Below are positions 34,212 through 44,462 of a stretch of DNA of 64,000 nt, in pieces. The notes beneath the pieces are model-generated. The model saw only the letters and a list, made by a program, of their open reading frames with translations. It ran no database searches and was not told where the DNA came from. Positions within the stretch are counted from its first letter, which is position 1, and each line of letters begins with the position of its first letter. The stretch comes from a marine actinobacterium MedAcidi-G1 (lineage in GTDB: Bacteria > Actinomycetota > Acidimicrobiia > Acidimicrobiales > MedAcidi-G1). The position numbers were made by a program, and so were the translations under genes. The stretch spans positions 48,881-112,880 of the forward strand of contig JUEM01000003.1 of NCBI GenBank assembly GCA_000817085.1. Direction: 5' to 3'.

Positions 34212-36691
34212 CAGATATAACATCTACTGAAACTGCAGTTTCCATAACGGTTGATGGAAAAAAAGTAATAGCAAAACCTGGTGAATTGCTAATAGATGCC
34301 TGCGAGAGAAATGGAACTTACATTCCTAGATTTTGTCATCATTCACGTATGCAACCTGTTGGTATGTGCCGAATGTGTTTAGTTGAAATCGATACAGGTC
34401 GAGGGCCGGCTCTGCAGCCTTCTTGCATGATTGAGTGTAGTAATGAGATGGTTGTAGACACTAAATCTGAAAAAACTATAAAGGCACAGGAAGGAGTACT
34501 CGAGTTCCTACTAGTAAATCATCCTCTTGACTGTCCTATTTGCGATAAAGGAGGGGAATGCCCTTTACAAGATCAGACGATGACCTTTGGTGCGGGAGAG
34601 AGTCGATTCATCGAAGAAAAAAGAACTTATAGAAAACCCATTCCAGTTAATGAAAATGTCTTTTTAGATCGTGAACGGTGTGTTCTTTGCGATAGGTGTA
34701 CACGTTTCGCAGATCAAGTTGCAGGTGATTCTTTAATACATTTCATTGATCGAGGTAACAAGACTCAAGTTAATACATATCCGGATCAGCCTTTTAGCTC
34801 TTATTTCAGCGGGAATACGGTACAAATATGTCCGGTAGGGGCTTTAACAGCTGCTCCTTTCAGATTTAAAGCGAGACCGTGGGATTTAACTGAAGTTGAA
34901 TCTACTAGTACTTTTGACAGTGTTGGGAGCAGAGTTTCCGTTCAAGAATCAAGAGACAGAGTTTTACGTTTCATGGGGATTGATTCTGACAGTGTTAATT
35001 GGGGATGGTTAACTGATAAAGAAAGATTTATTTTTGAGGCATACTCAAATGAAAACAGACTCGTAGAACCACTGATAACAAATAAGCTTGTAGAAGGTAA
35101 TAAAGGTCAGTTTCTAGCGACTTCATGGTCTGAAGCGTATGAAAGAATTAAAAATGCAGTAGCTGAAACTACGCCAGAACGAATAGCCGTCATTGGCGGA
35201 TCGCGTCTAACAAATGAAGCTCAGTACGTTTGGAGTAAAATCACAAAAGGAATAATCGGCACCGACAATATTGACGCTCAACTAGGTGATGGGTTTTCAC
35301 CCGAAGTACTTCTCAGCTTAAATCCAACGACCATAGACGAAACTTGCAAACAAGGGGGAGTAATAATTCTTTTGGGAGGAGATCCGAAAGAGGAATTAGG
35401 TGCTCTTTATTTAAGGTTAAGGCATGCGATAGTTCAAGATCAGTGCAAACTTATTGAACTAACTCCAACAAAAACAGGACTTTCGAAATTAGCTACACAC
35501 TCAATAAGAGTTCCACCCGGAAAAACTTCTGAGGCAGTAAAAGCATTATCTGGCGAACCTTCTGAGTTTGAAGATGACATCCTCAAGGAGTTGCTCGAAG
35601 TTGGAAAAATCATTAAAAAAAGTGATTCGGTTTCAGTTCTATTGGGTCGCACTTCATTAGCAGAGACTTCTTCGATCGTTGAAGAAGGAGCTATCATACT
35701 TCAGGAATATCTACCAAAAGCCGCTTTCTTGCCTTTGTTAAGAAGAGGAAACATTAATGGTGCAATAGATATGGGACTTTCTCCAGGCCTGTTGCCAGGA
35801 AGATGCAACTTAGAAGAAGGGTCAGAAGAATTACAAAATAACTGGCCAAAGCGCCCTACTCATAAAGGTTTTAACACCAAAGAAACCCTTGAAGCCGCTG
35901 TTAACGGACAGATAGATGTTCTGGTTCTTTTGGCGTCCGACCCGCTGAGGGACTTTCCTGACTCTCAACTCGTTAAAGAAGCTTTTGAGAGAATCGAAAC
36001 AGTGATTGCAGTTGATATTTTCACAACAGATAGTGTCCTCCAAGCTGATATCGTTTTGCCAGCTGCTACTACTACAGAAATAGACGGCTCATTTACTAAT
36101 CTTGAAGGCCGAATTAGCCCGATACGAAAGAGTGTTACTCCCCCAGGAACAGCTCGACCAGACTGGATGATTGCTCTAGATCTAGTTCAGTACCTTGCTC
36201 CTAGCGCGGGTCCAACTACATTCAAAGAATTGTGTGAAGAGATTTCTAAGGTTTCGGAAATACATAAAGATCTTGACCTTTCAAAAGTAGAACAAATAGA
36301 TCAAGAGGGAGTTCTTCTGAATAGAGCTTTACGCAAAGCTCAAACCACCCCAGTAAAAATTCCGAAACAAAAAGCTAATTCTTTTAGACTGATCGTGACA
36401 AGAAGTATGTATGACAGGGGAGTCCTTGCAGCTCACAGCGCAGCTCTCAAAGGGCTTGCACCTGGAAGTCAGATAAAAGCCAATCCAGAAGATATGGAAA
36501 AACTTGGAATAACATCCGAGTCAACAGTCCGCTTAATTGGTTCAAAAGGCGAAATTAGAACCAGACTTACTCCCGATCCAGGAACAGCTCGTGGAACCAT
36601 TCATGCACTTTGGAATCAAGAAGGCCCAGATATTCGAAAACTGATCGATTCATCGCTACCTCTAAATGATTTGAAAATTGAGAAAACATGA
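34208..36691 (+). CDS. nuoG: NADH-quinone oxidoreductase subunit G (complex I-1)
   Basis: 827 residues. The N-terminal ferredoxin domain has [2Fe-2S] ligands in IPRFCHHSRMQPVGMCRMC, then HPLDCPICDKGGECPLQD and RCVLCDRCTRF for the [4Fe-4S] clusters, followed by a molybdopterin-oxidoreductase-like domain (no cofactor expected) to the C-terminus. The off-pathway N7 cluster cysteines found in E. coli and mycobacterial NuoG (C-x2-C-x3-C...C) are replaced around residues 228-270 (STFDSVGSRVSV and LTDKERF). ATGA overlaps at both ends. Confidence 0.93.
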   Translation: MTDITSTETAVSITVDGKKVIAKPGELLIDACERNGTYIPRFCHHSRMQPVGMCRMCLVEIDTGRGPALQPSCMIECSNEMVVDTKSEKTIKAQEGVLEFLLVNHPLDCPICDKGGECPLQDQTMTFGAGESRFIEEKRTYRKPIPVNENVFLDRERCVLCDRCTRFADQVAGDSLIHFIDRGNKTQVNTYPDQPFSSYFSGNTVQICPVGALTAAPFRFKARPWDLTEVESTSTFDSVGSRVSVQESRDRVLRFMGIDSDSVNWGWLTDKERFIFEAYSNENRLVEPLITNKLVEGNKGQFLATSWSEAYERIKNAVAETTPERIAVIGGSRLTNEAQYVWSKITKGIIGTDNIDAQLGDGFSPEVLLSLNPTTIDETCKQGGVIILLGGDPKEELGALYLRLRHAIVQDQCKLIELTPTKTGLSKLATHSIRVPPGKTSEAVKALSGEPSEFEDDILKELLEVGKIIKKSDSVSVLLGRTSLAETSSIVEEGAIILQEYLPKAAFLPLLRRGNINGAIDMGLSPGLLPGRCNLEEGSEELQNNWPKRPTHKGFNTKETLEAAVNGQIDVLVLLASDPLRDFPDSQLVKEAFERIETVIAVDIFTTDSVLQADIVLPAATTTEIDGSFTNLEGRISPIRKSVTPPGTARPDWMIALDLVQYLAPSAGPTTFKELCEEISKVSEIHKDLDLSKVEQIDQEGVLLNRALRKAQTTPVKIPKQKANSFRLIVTRSMYDRGVLAAHSAALKGLAPGSQIKANPEDMEKLGITSESTVRLIGSKGEIRTRLTPDPGTARGTIHALWNQEGPDIRKLIDSSLPLNDLKIEKT

Positions 36692-37911
36692 TGATAGTTG
36701 CTTTGGACCCTCTTCTCAGCTCTGATATTGGTTTCTCAGTAGTTGCCGTAATGTTATTAAAAGTTGTACTTGCTTTCGCATTGTTAATGGTTTCGGTAAT
36801 GCTTGTGATTTGGTTTGAAAGAAAAATCGTGGCGGATATGCACAATCGCGTAGGGCCTTCTTTAGCAGGGCCTTGGGGGATATTGCAGACTTTGGCAGAC
36901 GGAATAAAACTTTTTTTTAAAGAGGATTTATTACCCGAACGAGCAGATCGTGTCGTGTTCCGTTTAGCCCCTTATCTTTCATTGGTGCCGGCTTTTTTAT
37001 CTTTCGCGATTGTTCCAATCGGTGGGGATTTCACAAATGGTGGAGATGGAACAGTTTCTATTTTCGGACACAGAACTCTTCTGCAAGTAGCTGACCCACC
37101 AGTGGGGATTCTTCTTTTTCTAGCTCTTTCTTCGATTGCTGTTTACGGAGTGATGCTTGCTGGGTGGTCGTCAGGATCAAAATATCCTTTGTTAGGTTCA
37201 GTAAGAGCTTCAGCTCAGATGATCAGTTATGAAGCGGCTTTGGGCCTCTCCATGGCAACAGTTTTTTTATCTTCTGGAACTCTTTCAACAAGTGGCATAG
37301 TTTCAGGTCAAGCAACTTGGAACTGGAATCTGTTAGCAACAGGGGTGATTCCTTTTGTGATTTTTGTGATCGCAGGAACTGCAGAACTTAATAGACCACC
37401 TTTTGATCTAGTTGAAGCTGAACAAGAGCTTGTTGGAGGCTTCCACACAGAGTACAGCTCTATACGTTTTGCTCTATTTTTCCTGGCGGAATTCATGAAC
37501 ATGATCACTATGTCTGCAATTGCGGTAACTCTTTTCTTAGGTGGCCCGAACGGTCCAATTTTGGTAAAGCAAATCGCATGGGTGTGGCCAATACTTTGGT
37601 TCTTCTTAAAAGTTATGGCATTCTTATTTACTTTTGTCTGGCTTCGAGCCACTCTTCCAAGGTTGCGTTACGACCAACTTATGGATTTAGGTTGGAAAGT
37701 GCTAATCCCAGCTTCTCTAGGTTGGTTTCTTTTAATTGCGTCATTAAACATAGGTAAAGATAGAGGTTGGTCAACTTTCCTTGTAGTGCCGATAGGTTTG
37801 GTCATCCTCTCGTTGGCCGCTCTTCTATTAAATGGAGCTATAAAAAAAGCTAAAGATTCTAGTCTTCACGCTGCTGACCTCTCTGAAATATCTGAAGGTA
37901 CGGACCAATGA
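36688..37911 (+). CDS. nuoH: NADH-quinone oxidoreductase subunit H (complex I-1)
   Basis: 407 residues, eight membrane helices, with the quinone-channel loop LVEAEQELVGGFHTEYSS and the N-terminal MHNRVGPSLAGPWG. A C-terminal tail of about 25 charged residues goes beyond the usual end. Overlaps nuoG and nuoI by 4 nt. Confidence 0.94.
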   Translation: MMIVALDPLLSSDIGFSVVAVMLLKVVLAFALLMVSVMLVIWFERKIVADMHNRVGPSLAGPWGILQTLADGIKLFFKEDLLPERADRVVFRLAPYLSLVPAFLSFAIVPIGGDFTNGGDGTVSIFGHRTLLQVADPPVGILLFLALSSIAVYGVMLAGWSSGSKYPLLGSVRASAQMISYEAALGLSMATVFLSSGTLSTSGIVSGQATWNWNLLATGVIPFVIFVIAGTAELNRPPFDLVEAEQELVGGFHTEYSSIRFALFFLAEFMNMITMSAIAVTLFLGGPNGPILVKQIAWVWPILWFFLKVMAFLFTFVWLRATLPRLRYDQLMDLGWKVLIPASLGWFLLIASLNIGKDRGWSTFLVVPIGLVILSLAALLLNGAIKKAKDSSLHAADLSEISEGTDQ

Positions 37912-38522
37912 GTTATCTAAAAGGTTTCTTAGTTACGTTTCGCCAAATATTTCAAAAACGTGTTACAACCCCTTACCCAGCAGAGAAGCGGGCAAAACCA
38001 GAAAGGCTTCATGGACGGCATGTGCTCGGCAGGTATGAAGACGGTATGGAGAAGTGCATAGGCTGTGAATTATGTGCCGGTGTTTGTCCAGCAAATTGTA
38101 TTTACGTAAGAGGGGCAGACAATCCAACTGATAATCCAATATCACCAGGAGAACGTTACGGCTTTGTTTATGAGATTAATTACTTACGTTGCATTCATTG
38201 CGACCTTTGCGTTGAAGCTTGTCCAACGGGAGCTATTACCGAAAGTAAGATGTTTGAATTTTCATTTACTAATCGGAATGATGCTATTTACACGCGAGAA
38301 GAACTTTTAGTTGATTCAGAATCTGGGAAACCTAAACAGTTGCCATGGGAAGATTGGCGTGAAGGAGAAGATCTTAATACTTCTGGGTGGTTAAGGGCGA
38401 CCTCTCCAAATGGAGATGCTTCTTATGAAGGTCAAATTGCTTGGTCAGGCGACTTGGGTTATGGAATTCGTGAAGCTGAGATAGGTCAAAGCGATACGAA
38501 AACTCCTGAAGAGGATCAATAA
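37908..38522 (+). CDS. nuoI: NADH-quinone oxidoreductase subunit I (complex I-1)
   Basis: 204 residues, two [4Fe-4S] clusters (N6a/N6b): CIGCELCAGVCPANCIYV and CIHCDLCVEACPTGAITE. An amphipathic N-terminal helix precedes them, as usual. TAATG junction with nuoJ. Confidence 0.95.
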   Translation: MSYLKGFLVTFRQIFQKRVTTPYPAEKRAKPERLHGRHVLGRYEDGMEKCIGCELCAGVCPANCIYVRGADNPTDNPISPGERYGFVYEINYLRCIHCDLCVEACPTGAITESKMFEFSFTNRNDAIYTREELLVDSESGKPKQLPWEDWREGEDLNTSGWLRATSPNGDASYEGQIAWSGDLGYGIREAEIGQSDTKTPEEDQ

Positions 38523-39100
38523 TGGAAACGGTTGTCTTTTTAATTAGTGCAGCTGTTATTTTAAGCGGCGCATTAGGAGTCATATTTTCGAAGAATCCTG
38601 TTCATTCAGCTTTATTCATGGTTCAAACGTTATTTGGAGTGGCCGTCTTGTTTGTCCTACTAGAAGCTACGTTTCTCGCAGCAATACAAGTAATTGTTTA
38701 CGCTGGGGCAATAGTGATACTTTTTGTTTTTGTAATCACTTTGTTAGGAGTTGACCGAGCAGAAGATCTAAAAGTCGAACCTATTTCCGGCCAAAGACCT
38801 CTAGCGGTTGTAATTGGAGCTTCGATTTTTGGAATTATTTTGACGGTCTTGATACTTGCTGTCGGAGGTCCAACAGGAGAACAAGCAGCTAATAACCCTC
38901 TTGGTAATGCAACCGACAACACAAGAATCCTAGGAGAAGCACTGTTTTCTACACAAGTTTTTTCTGTGGAACTAACTGCTCTTCTTTTAACAGTAGCCGT
39001 TGTAGGGGCAGTTGTTCTCTCAACCCGTCCGACAAAACCTCTTATATCAAGCCTAGATGAAAAGCAAAATGAGACCGTAGAAGAAGAAGGTGGAGAATGA
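38522..39100 (+). CDS. nuoJ: NADH-quinone oxidoreductase subunit J (complex I-1)
   Basis: 192 residues, five membrane helices. Helix 3 shows the conserved QVIVYAGAIVILFVFVITLL that forms the pi-bulge region in complex I. Acidic C-terminal tail (EEEGGE). ATGA overlap with nuoK. Confidence 0.93.
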   Translation: METVVFLISAAVILSGALGVIFSKNPVHSALFMVQTLFGVAVLFVLLEATFLAAIQVIVYAGAIVILFVFVITLLGVDRAEDLKVEPISGQRPLAVVIGASIFGIILTVLILAVGGPTGEQAANNPLGNATDNTRILGEALFSTQVFSVELTALLLTVAVVGAVVLSTRPTKPLISSLDEKQNETVEEEGGE

Positions 39101-39402
39101 TTATCACAACCACCTGGTATTTGTTGTTGGCAGCAATTCTTTTTTCAATTGGCACCACGGGTCTTTTAGTCCGACGAAACCCGTTGATCATGTTTATGTG
39201 CATTGAATTGATGCTAAATGCGGTCAACATCACATTTGTCAGTATTGGTTCACATCTAAACGACCTAGGGGGTCAACTGGCTGTATTTTTCGTTTTAGTC
39301 GTAGCAGCAGCGGAAGTAGTTATCGGTTTGGCACTAGTAGTTGCAATTATGCGAAGACGCTCAAGGACCAATGCTGACGATTTGAAGATTCTGGGCGGAT
39401 AA
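39097..39402 (+). CDS. nuoK: NADH-quinone oxidoreductase subunit K (complex I-1)
   Basis: 101 residues, three membrane helices with the family motifs IELMLNAVNITFV and VAAAEVVIGLALVVAI; the two buried glutamates are proton-path residues. nuoL follows after 1 nt. Confidence 0.94.
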   Translation: MIITTTWYLLLAAILFSIGTTGLLVRRNPLIMFMCIELMLNAVNITFVSIGSHLNDLGGQLAVFFVLVVAAAEVVIGLALVVAIMRRRSRTNADDLKILGG

Positions 39403-39403
39403 A

Positions 39404-41374
39404 ATGATAGATCTAGTTTGGCTTATACCTGCTTTCCCTCTCTTGGGTTTTTTGACCCTCATTTGTTTAGGGAAATCAGTGAGAGAACCGGTCGCAGGAT
39501 GGTTAGCAACGACTGCTATGGCAGGTTCTTTTCTATCAGTTTTGATCGTTTTCATTGGGATGCTTTTAGAAAAAAATGAAAATAGGCAAACAGTTTTTAC
39601 TCTTTTTGATTGGATTCCAGCTGGAGATTTCAAAGTCGATATAGGTTTTTTAGCTGACCCTCTATCAATAACGATGTGCCTGTTTATTACAGGAGTGGGC
39701 ACTTTAATCCATCTTTATTCAATTGGATACATGCATGGTGATCCAGATTTTAATCGTTTTTTCACATATCTAAACTTGTTCGCATTCTCAATGCTGATGC
39801 TCGTATTAGGTGATAATCTTCTGCTGACTTTTCTTGGCTGGGAAGGGGTTGGGGCTTGTTCCTATCTTCTGATTTCGTTTTGGTTCAGAGATCCATCAAA
39901 CGCAACTGCCGGAAAGAAAGCATTTATAACCAATAGGGTTGGCGACTGGGGTTTTATGGTCGCAATGTTTCTCATTTTCTTTAATTTTGGTTCCCTCCAA
40001 TATCTAGAAATATTCGACATATTAGAGTCCAATCAAATAGCTAAAACCACTACTACGTTTATAGTTTTAATGCTTTTTGTCGGCGCTATGGGGAAATCGG
40101 CACAATTTCCTCTATATCTATGGCTGCCGGACGCAATGGCTGGTCCAACCCCGGTTTCAGCATTAATCCACGCAGCGACCATGGTTACTTCAGGTGTTTA
40201 CCTATTGATTAGAGTCAATCCGATCATGGTAGAAGCTTCCACATGGTCGACTGGATTAATTGCTTGGGTCGGAGTCGGAACAGCTTTATTTGCGGCCTCA
40301 ATAGCTGTAGCTCAAACAGACATAAAAAAAGTTCTTGCATATTCGACTGTTAGCCAACTGGGGTACATGGTTTTAGCAGTTGGATGTGGCGCTTACACAG
40401 CGGCAATTTTTCATATGATCACGCATGCTTTTTTTAAAGCACTACTTTTTCTTGGTGCAGGATCAGTAATCCACGGAATGAATGGCGAACAGGACCTTCG
40501 TCGCTATGGCGGCCTTCGTTCTTTGATGCCAATCACAGCTGGAACTTTTATCATTGGCTGGTTAGCAATCGCCGGTGTTCCTCCATTTTCAGGGTTTTGG
40601 TCAAAGGATGAAATCCTTGCTTTTGCGTGGAATAAGAGTCCACTGCTTTGGATTGTCGGGGTAATAACTGCGCTATTGACAGCTTTTTATATGACCCGTC
40701 AAGTAATTCTTACATTTTTCGGTAAACCCCGATATTTAGATGCTGGTGATGCTGGTGATGCTGGTGATGCTGGTGATGCTGGTGATGCTGGTGATGCTGG
40801 TGATGCTGGTGATGCTGGTGATGCTGGTGAGATTAAACCACATGAGTCACCTTGGACTATGACTTTACCTCTTGTGGCTTTGGCGGTTCTTTCAGTAGTT
40901 GGGGGTTTAATTCAATTACCATTTTCATCTTCAACTAAACGCTTAGAGCATTGGTTGGAACCAGCAACGTTCCATAATGAGACGCATTTACATCTTTCGA
41001 GCTCTACTTTATGGGTACTGGCACTTTTAGCTTTAGTTTCTGTAGTCGCAGGAATTGGTATAGGACTTTCGACTTATCTTAAAGAAAAAATTGATAAACA
41101 AATCTTTGAAAAAACCATCTTGAATAATGCCTGGAATTTCGATGCCACAGTTTCAAGATTCATGGGTGGACCGGGATCTAAAGCATTCGCAGCAGTAGCG
41201 AAATTCGACAAACAAGTAATAGATGGTGCTGTTGATGGGACAGGTCAAATTGTTAAAAAGACTGCTTCAATACTTCGACGTTCACAGAATGGTTTGGTTA
41301 GAACCTATGCACTAGGTATAGGAATTGGAGCTATTGGGTTACTAATTTGGTTCTTAACGAGGACAACAATATGA
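39404..41374 (+). CDS. nuoL: NADH-quinone oxidoreductase subunit L (complex I-1), with (Asp-Ala-Gly)10 insertion
   Basis: 656 residues, the distal antiporter-like subunit with its long lateral helix at the C-terminus. [19 protein letters not shown] is the family core motif. Between the helix ending RQVILTFFGKPRYL and the next helix there is a perfect run of ten Asp-Ala-Gly triplets from about residue 446, encoded by ten identical 9-nt units. The loop is normally short in other NuoL proteins. ATGA overlap with nuoM. Confidence 0.94.
   Translation: MIDLVWLIPAFPLLGFLTLICLGKSVREPVAGWLATTAMAGSFLSVLIVFIGMLLEKNENRQTVFTLFDWIPAGDFKVDIGFLADPLSITMCLFITGVGTLIHLYSIGYMHGDPDFNRFFTYLNLFAFSMLMLVLGDNLLLTFLGWEGVGACSYLLISFWFRDPSNATAGKKAFITNRVGDWGFMVAMFLIFFNFGSLQYLEIFDILESNQIAKTTTTFIVLMLFVGAMGKSAQFPLYLWLPDAMAGPTPVSALIHAATMVTSGVYLLIRVNPIMVEASTWSTGLIAWVGVGTALFAASIAVAQTDIKKVLAYSTVSQLGYMVLAVGCGAYTAAIFHMITHAFFKALLFLGAGSVIHGMNGEQDLRRYGGLRSLMPITAGTFIIGWLAIAGVPPFSGFWSKDEILAFAWNKSPLLWIVGVITALLTAFYMTRQVILTFFGKPRYLDAGDAGDAGDAGDAGDAGDAGDAGDAGDAGEIKPHESPWTMTLPLVALAVLSVVGGLIQLPFSSSTKRLEHWLEPATFHNETHLHLSSSTLWVLALLALVSVVAGIGIGLSTYLKEKIDKQIFEKTILNNAWNFDATVSRFMGGPGSKAFAAVAKFDKQVIDGAVDGTGQIVKKTASILRRSQNGLVRTYALGIGIGAIGLLIWFLTRTTI
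40739..40828 (+). repeat. Ten perfect tandem copies of GATGCTGGT inside nuoL-1
   Basis: 90 nt, 10 x 9 nt, all copies identical, in frame, encoding (Asp-Ala-Gly)10. Identity at synonymous positions points to recent slippage-type expansion rather than old selected sequence. Confidence 0.97.
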
Positions 41375-42969
41375 ATCTCATAATAGCGGCCTCCTCTTCA
41401 GCAACTTTTCCAGTTCTTCCTTCTTTGCTGATTGTGCCTACCGCCGGTGCCTTAGTTGTAGCTTTCTTACCACGCGCCAGAAAAGATTTAACAAAATTAG
41501 TTGCAGTAATATTTTCAACAACTACATGTGCTTTATCACTTTGGTTACTTAGTGATTTTGAATACGAAAACCATTCAGATATGTTCCAATTCGTTTCTCG
41601 ACAATCTTGGATTAGCGATTTTGGGATTTCTTGGTCATTTGGAGTAGATGGAATTTCACTATTCTTAATAGTTTTAACCGGTATTTTATTCCCAATTGCT
41701 TTCCTTGCAGTAGACCCTGAACACAATGACCGCTCATATTTTGCTTGGATGCTTTTATTAGAAGCTGGGGTCATGGGAGTTTTCTGTTCACTAGATTTAA
41801 TCCTGTTTTTCCTTTGTTTCGAAGTTGTTCTTGTTCCCATGTATTTCTTGATTAGTCGCTGGGGTCACGGCAATCGCTCTTATGCAGCAACAAAATTTTT
41901 CCTGTTTACTATGGCTGGTTCTGCACTAATGTTGGTTGGAATTATTACAGTTGCGTTTTTACATGCGGACAATGTTGGGGGCTCCGTCACCTTCGATCTA
42001 GTTGAGATTGCTGAATCACAAAGCATCGCTCAGGGAACAGCACGTTGGCTATTCTTAACTTTTGCGCTTGCCTTCGCTGTCAAGATTCCTATTTTCCCCT
42101 TACATACATGGTTACCAGACGCCCACACCGAAGCTCCAACAGCAGGTTCAGTAATTCTCGCTGGTGTCCTCCTAAAGCTTGGAACTTACGGTTTAATAAG
42201 GTTCGGTTTGTATTTGTTCCCAGAAGCTTCTCACTTCTTTGCACCGGTTTTTCTGACCTTAGGAGTAGTCGGAATTATCTATGGCGCAGTAGTGGCGGCT
42301 ATGCAGAAAGATCTTAAGAGGCTGGTTGCCTATTCATCAATCGCTCATCTTGGTTTCATTGTTTTGGGCACGTTCGCTTTAAACACTGAAGCTATTGTGG
42401 GCAGCGTCCTCCAGATGGTCAATCACGGCATTTCAACCGGTGCATTGTTTCTATTAGTCGGAATGATTTATGAACGCCGGCACACAAGGCAAATAGATGA
42501 GCTTGGGGGGTTGCAGCACTCCGCACCCCTTATGGCAGGTTTCTTTACTGTGGTAATGCTTTCTTCAATAGGACTTCCCGGTCTTAATGGTTTCGTAGGA
42601 GAGTTCCTAATTTTGTTAGGAACGTTTACGGCTCATAGGTGGTGGGCCGTTGTAGCTACATTAGGCGTTGTTTTGGCAGCTCTATATTTGCTTTGGGCTT
42701 ATCAACGTGTTTTCCATGGTCCGGCAGAAAAAGAAAATGCAGAAATAACTGACCTTAAAACACGAGAAACTCTTGTTTTGCTTCCGTTGTTGGCTCTCAT
42801 AGTTTTTTTAGGTGTTTATCCGAAACCAGTAATAAACAGAATGGAAAACTCTGTAAAAACTTTGGTAGTACATATTGAAAAACATGTTTCAGGTTTTGAA
42901 GAGCCCGTAAACCGGCACTCCTTGGGAGAAATTAAAATAGATACACAACAATTAGAAGAGGGACATTAA
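41371..42969 (+). CDS. nuoM: NADH-quinone oxidoreductase subunit M (complex I-1)
   Basis: 532 residues from the ATG at 41371, which overlaps the nuoL stop (ATGA); a TTG 24 nt earlier would only read into nuoL. Antiporter-like, about 14 helices, with [20 protein letters not shown] as the core motif and the channel Glu in FFLCFEVVLVPMYFLI. nuoN follows after 2 nt. Confidence 0.94.
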   Translation: MNLIIAASSSATFPVLPSLLIVPTAGALVVAFLPRARKDLTKLVAVIFSTTTCALSLWLLSDFEYENHSDMFQFVSRQSWISDFGISWSFGVDGISLFLIVLTGILFPIAFLAVDPEHNDRSYFAWMLLLEAGVMGVFCSLDLILFFLCFEVVLVPMYFLISRWGHGNRSYAATKFFLFTMAGSALMLVGIITVAFLHADNVGGSVTFDLVEIAESQSIAQGTARWLFLTFALAFAVKIPIFPLHTWLPDAHTEAPTAGSVILAGVLLKLGTYGLIRFGLYLFPEASHFFAPVFLTLGVVGIIYGAVVAAMQKDLKRLVAYSSIAHLGFIVLGTFALNTEAIVGSVLQMVNHGISTGALFLLVGMIYERRHTRQIDELGGLQHSAPLMAGFFTVVMLSSIGLPGLNGFVGEFLILLGTFTAHRWWAVVATLGVVLAALYLLWAYQRVFHGPAEKENAEITDLKTRETLVLLPLLALIVFLGVYPKPVINRMENSVKTLVVHIEKHVSGFEEPVNRHSLGEIKIDTQQLEEGH

Positions 42970-42971
42970 TA

Positions 42972-44462
42972 ATGTTTTTTGCTTCTAATTCTATTCCTAC
43001 TCCGGAAATTGTATGGTGGGCTTTGATACCGGTAATTGTTTTTTCAGTATCTGGAGTATTGCTACTAACAGTTTCTTCTTTATTAAAGAAAGAAGTCAGT
43101 TGGTTGGCACCTGGCGTTAGCTTAACAGCTGGAATTTTTGTCTTACTTTCATCAATCCCTATGTGGAACAGAATTCAAAATGATGGACCGATTTCATTTT
43201 TAAATAATTCTGTGGGAACAGATGGCTCTACTATTTTTCTAACTTCATTAATAGCTATCGCATTAATTTCAACCTCTATTCTTGCTCGTCCATACCTGAG
43301 TAGAGAAGGCATTCCTGATTTAGAATTTTATGTTCTTCTTTTACTATCAGCTGCAGGTGGCGTTGTTATGGCGGGTGCAAATGATCTAATTGTTTTATTC
43401 CTAGGAATAGAAATTCTTTCCATAGCCGTCTACGTTCTTGTCGCTCTCCATTTAAGAAAAATTGAATCCCAAGAAGCTGCGATTAAATATTTTTTATTGG
43501 GAGCGTTTTCTTCCGCTTTTTTACTTTATGGAATTGCCTTGGTTTATGGGGCAGTTGGGACTACGAATCTGATTGGAATCAGAAACTTTCTAACCACTTC
43601 ACTTCTGATCGAAGATGGAATGTTGATGATCGGGTTTGCTTTAATGCTGGTTGGTTTGGGTTTCAAAGTAGCTGTGTTTCCCTTTCACGCATGGACTCCA
43701 GATGCTTATCAAGGCGCCCCCACACCTGTTGTTATTTGGATGGCTGCCGGTGTTAAAGTAGCCGGATTTGCAGCAATATTGAGGGTTTTCCCTTTGACAT
43801 TCGCATCTTATGTTGATGATTGGCAAATCCCTTTAGCTGTGCTTTCGGGTTTAAGCGTCGTGTTTGGTTCTGTAGTTGCAGTAGTCCAAACGAATGTAAA
43901 AAGAATGCTCGCTTACTCTTCGATAGCTCACGCAGGGTTTATTCTTATTGGAGTTCAATCATCAAATATGGATGGAACAGCTGCCGTGCTGTTTTATTTG
44001 GGAGTCTATACATTCCTAGCTTCAGGAAGTTTTGCTATAGCAACAGTCGTAGGTGGCGAAGGTGATTCAAATCACGACCTAGACGCATACAAAGGATTAG
44101 CAAAACGTAAGCCGGCTTTGGCTGCCCTATTCACAATCCTATTATTAGGCCAAGCAGGAATTCCTTTTACAGGAGGTTTCATAGCAAAACTGGGTGTTAT
44201 TTCATCGGCAGTCGACACTAAATATTATTTTCTTGCAGGAGTAGCGATGGTGTCAGCGGCTATTGCTGCTTACGTATATCTTCGAATACTTATGGCAATG
44301 TATTCCGAAAATAATGAAGGAAAAATTGAAGATATACATGTTTCAAAAGGAGTCTGGGTCGTCGCCGCTCTGTCTTCTATTGTGGTTATAGCCACGGGTT
44401 TTATTCCTGGGCCGTTCGTAGAAATAACCAGAGACGCAGTTCCAATTTTGGTAGGCGGTTAG
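42972..44462 (+). CDS. nuoN: NADH-quinone oxidoreductase subunit N (complex I-1)
   Basis: 496 residues, antiporter-like, about 14 helices. FPFHAWTPDAYQGAPTPVVI and VFGSVVAVVQTNVKRMLAYS are characteristic. Last gene of the first nuo operon; 124 nt separate it from the second. Confidence 0.94.
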   Translation: MFFASNSIPTPEIVWWALIPVIVFSVSGVLLLTVSSLLKKEVSWLAPGVSLTAGIFVLLSSIPMWNRIQNDGPISFLNNSVGTDGSTIFLTSLIAIALISTSILARPYLSREGIPDLEFYVLLLLSAAGGVVMAGANDLIVLFLGIEILSIAVYVLVALHLRKIESQEAAIKYFLLGAFSSAFLLYGIALVYGAVGTTNLIGIRNFLTTSLLIEDGMLMIGFALMLVGLGFKVAVFPFHAWTPDAYQGAPTPVVIWMAAGVKVAGFAAILRVFPLTFASYVDDWQIPLAVLSGLSVVFGSVVAVVQTNVKRMLAYSSIAHAGFILIGVQSSNMDGTAAVLFYLGVYTFLASGSFAIATVVGGEGDSNHDLDAYKGLAKRKPALAALFTILLLGQAGIPFTGGFIAKLGVISSAVDTKYYFLAGVAMVSAAIAAYVYLRILMAMYSENNEGKIEDIHVSKGVWVVAALSSIVVIATGFIPGPFVEITRDAVPILVGG

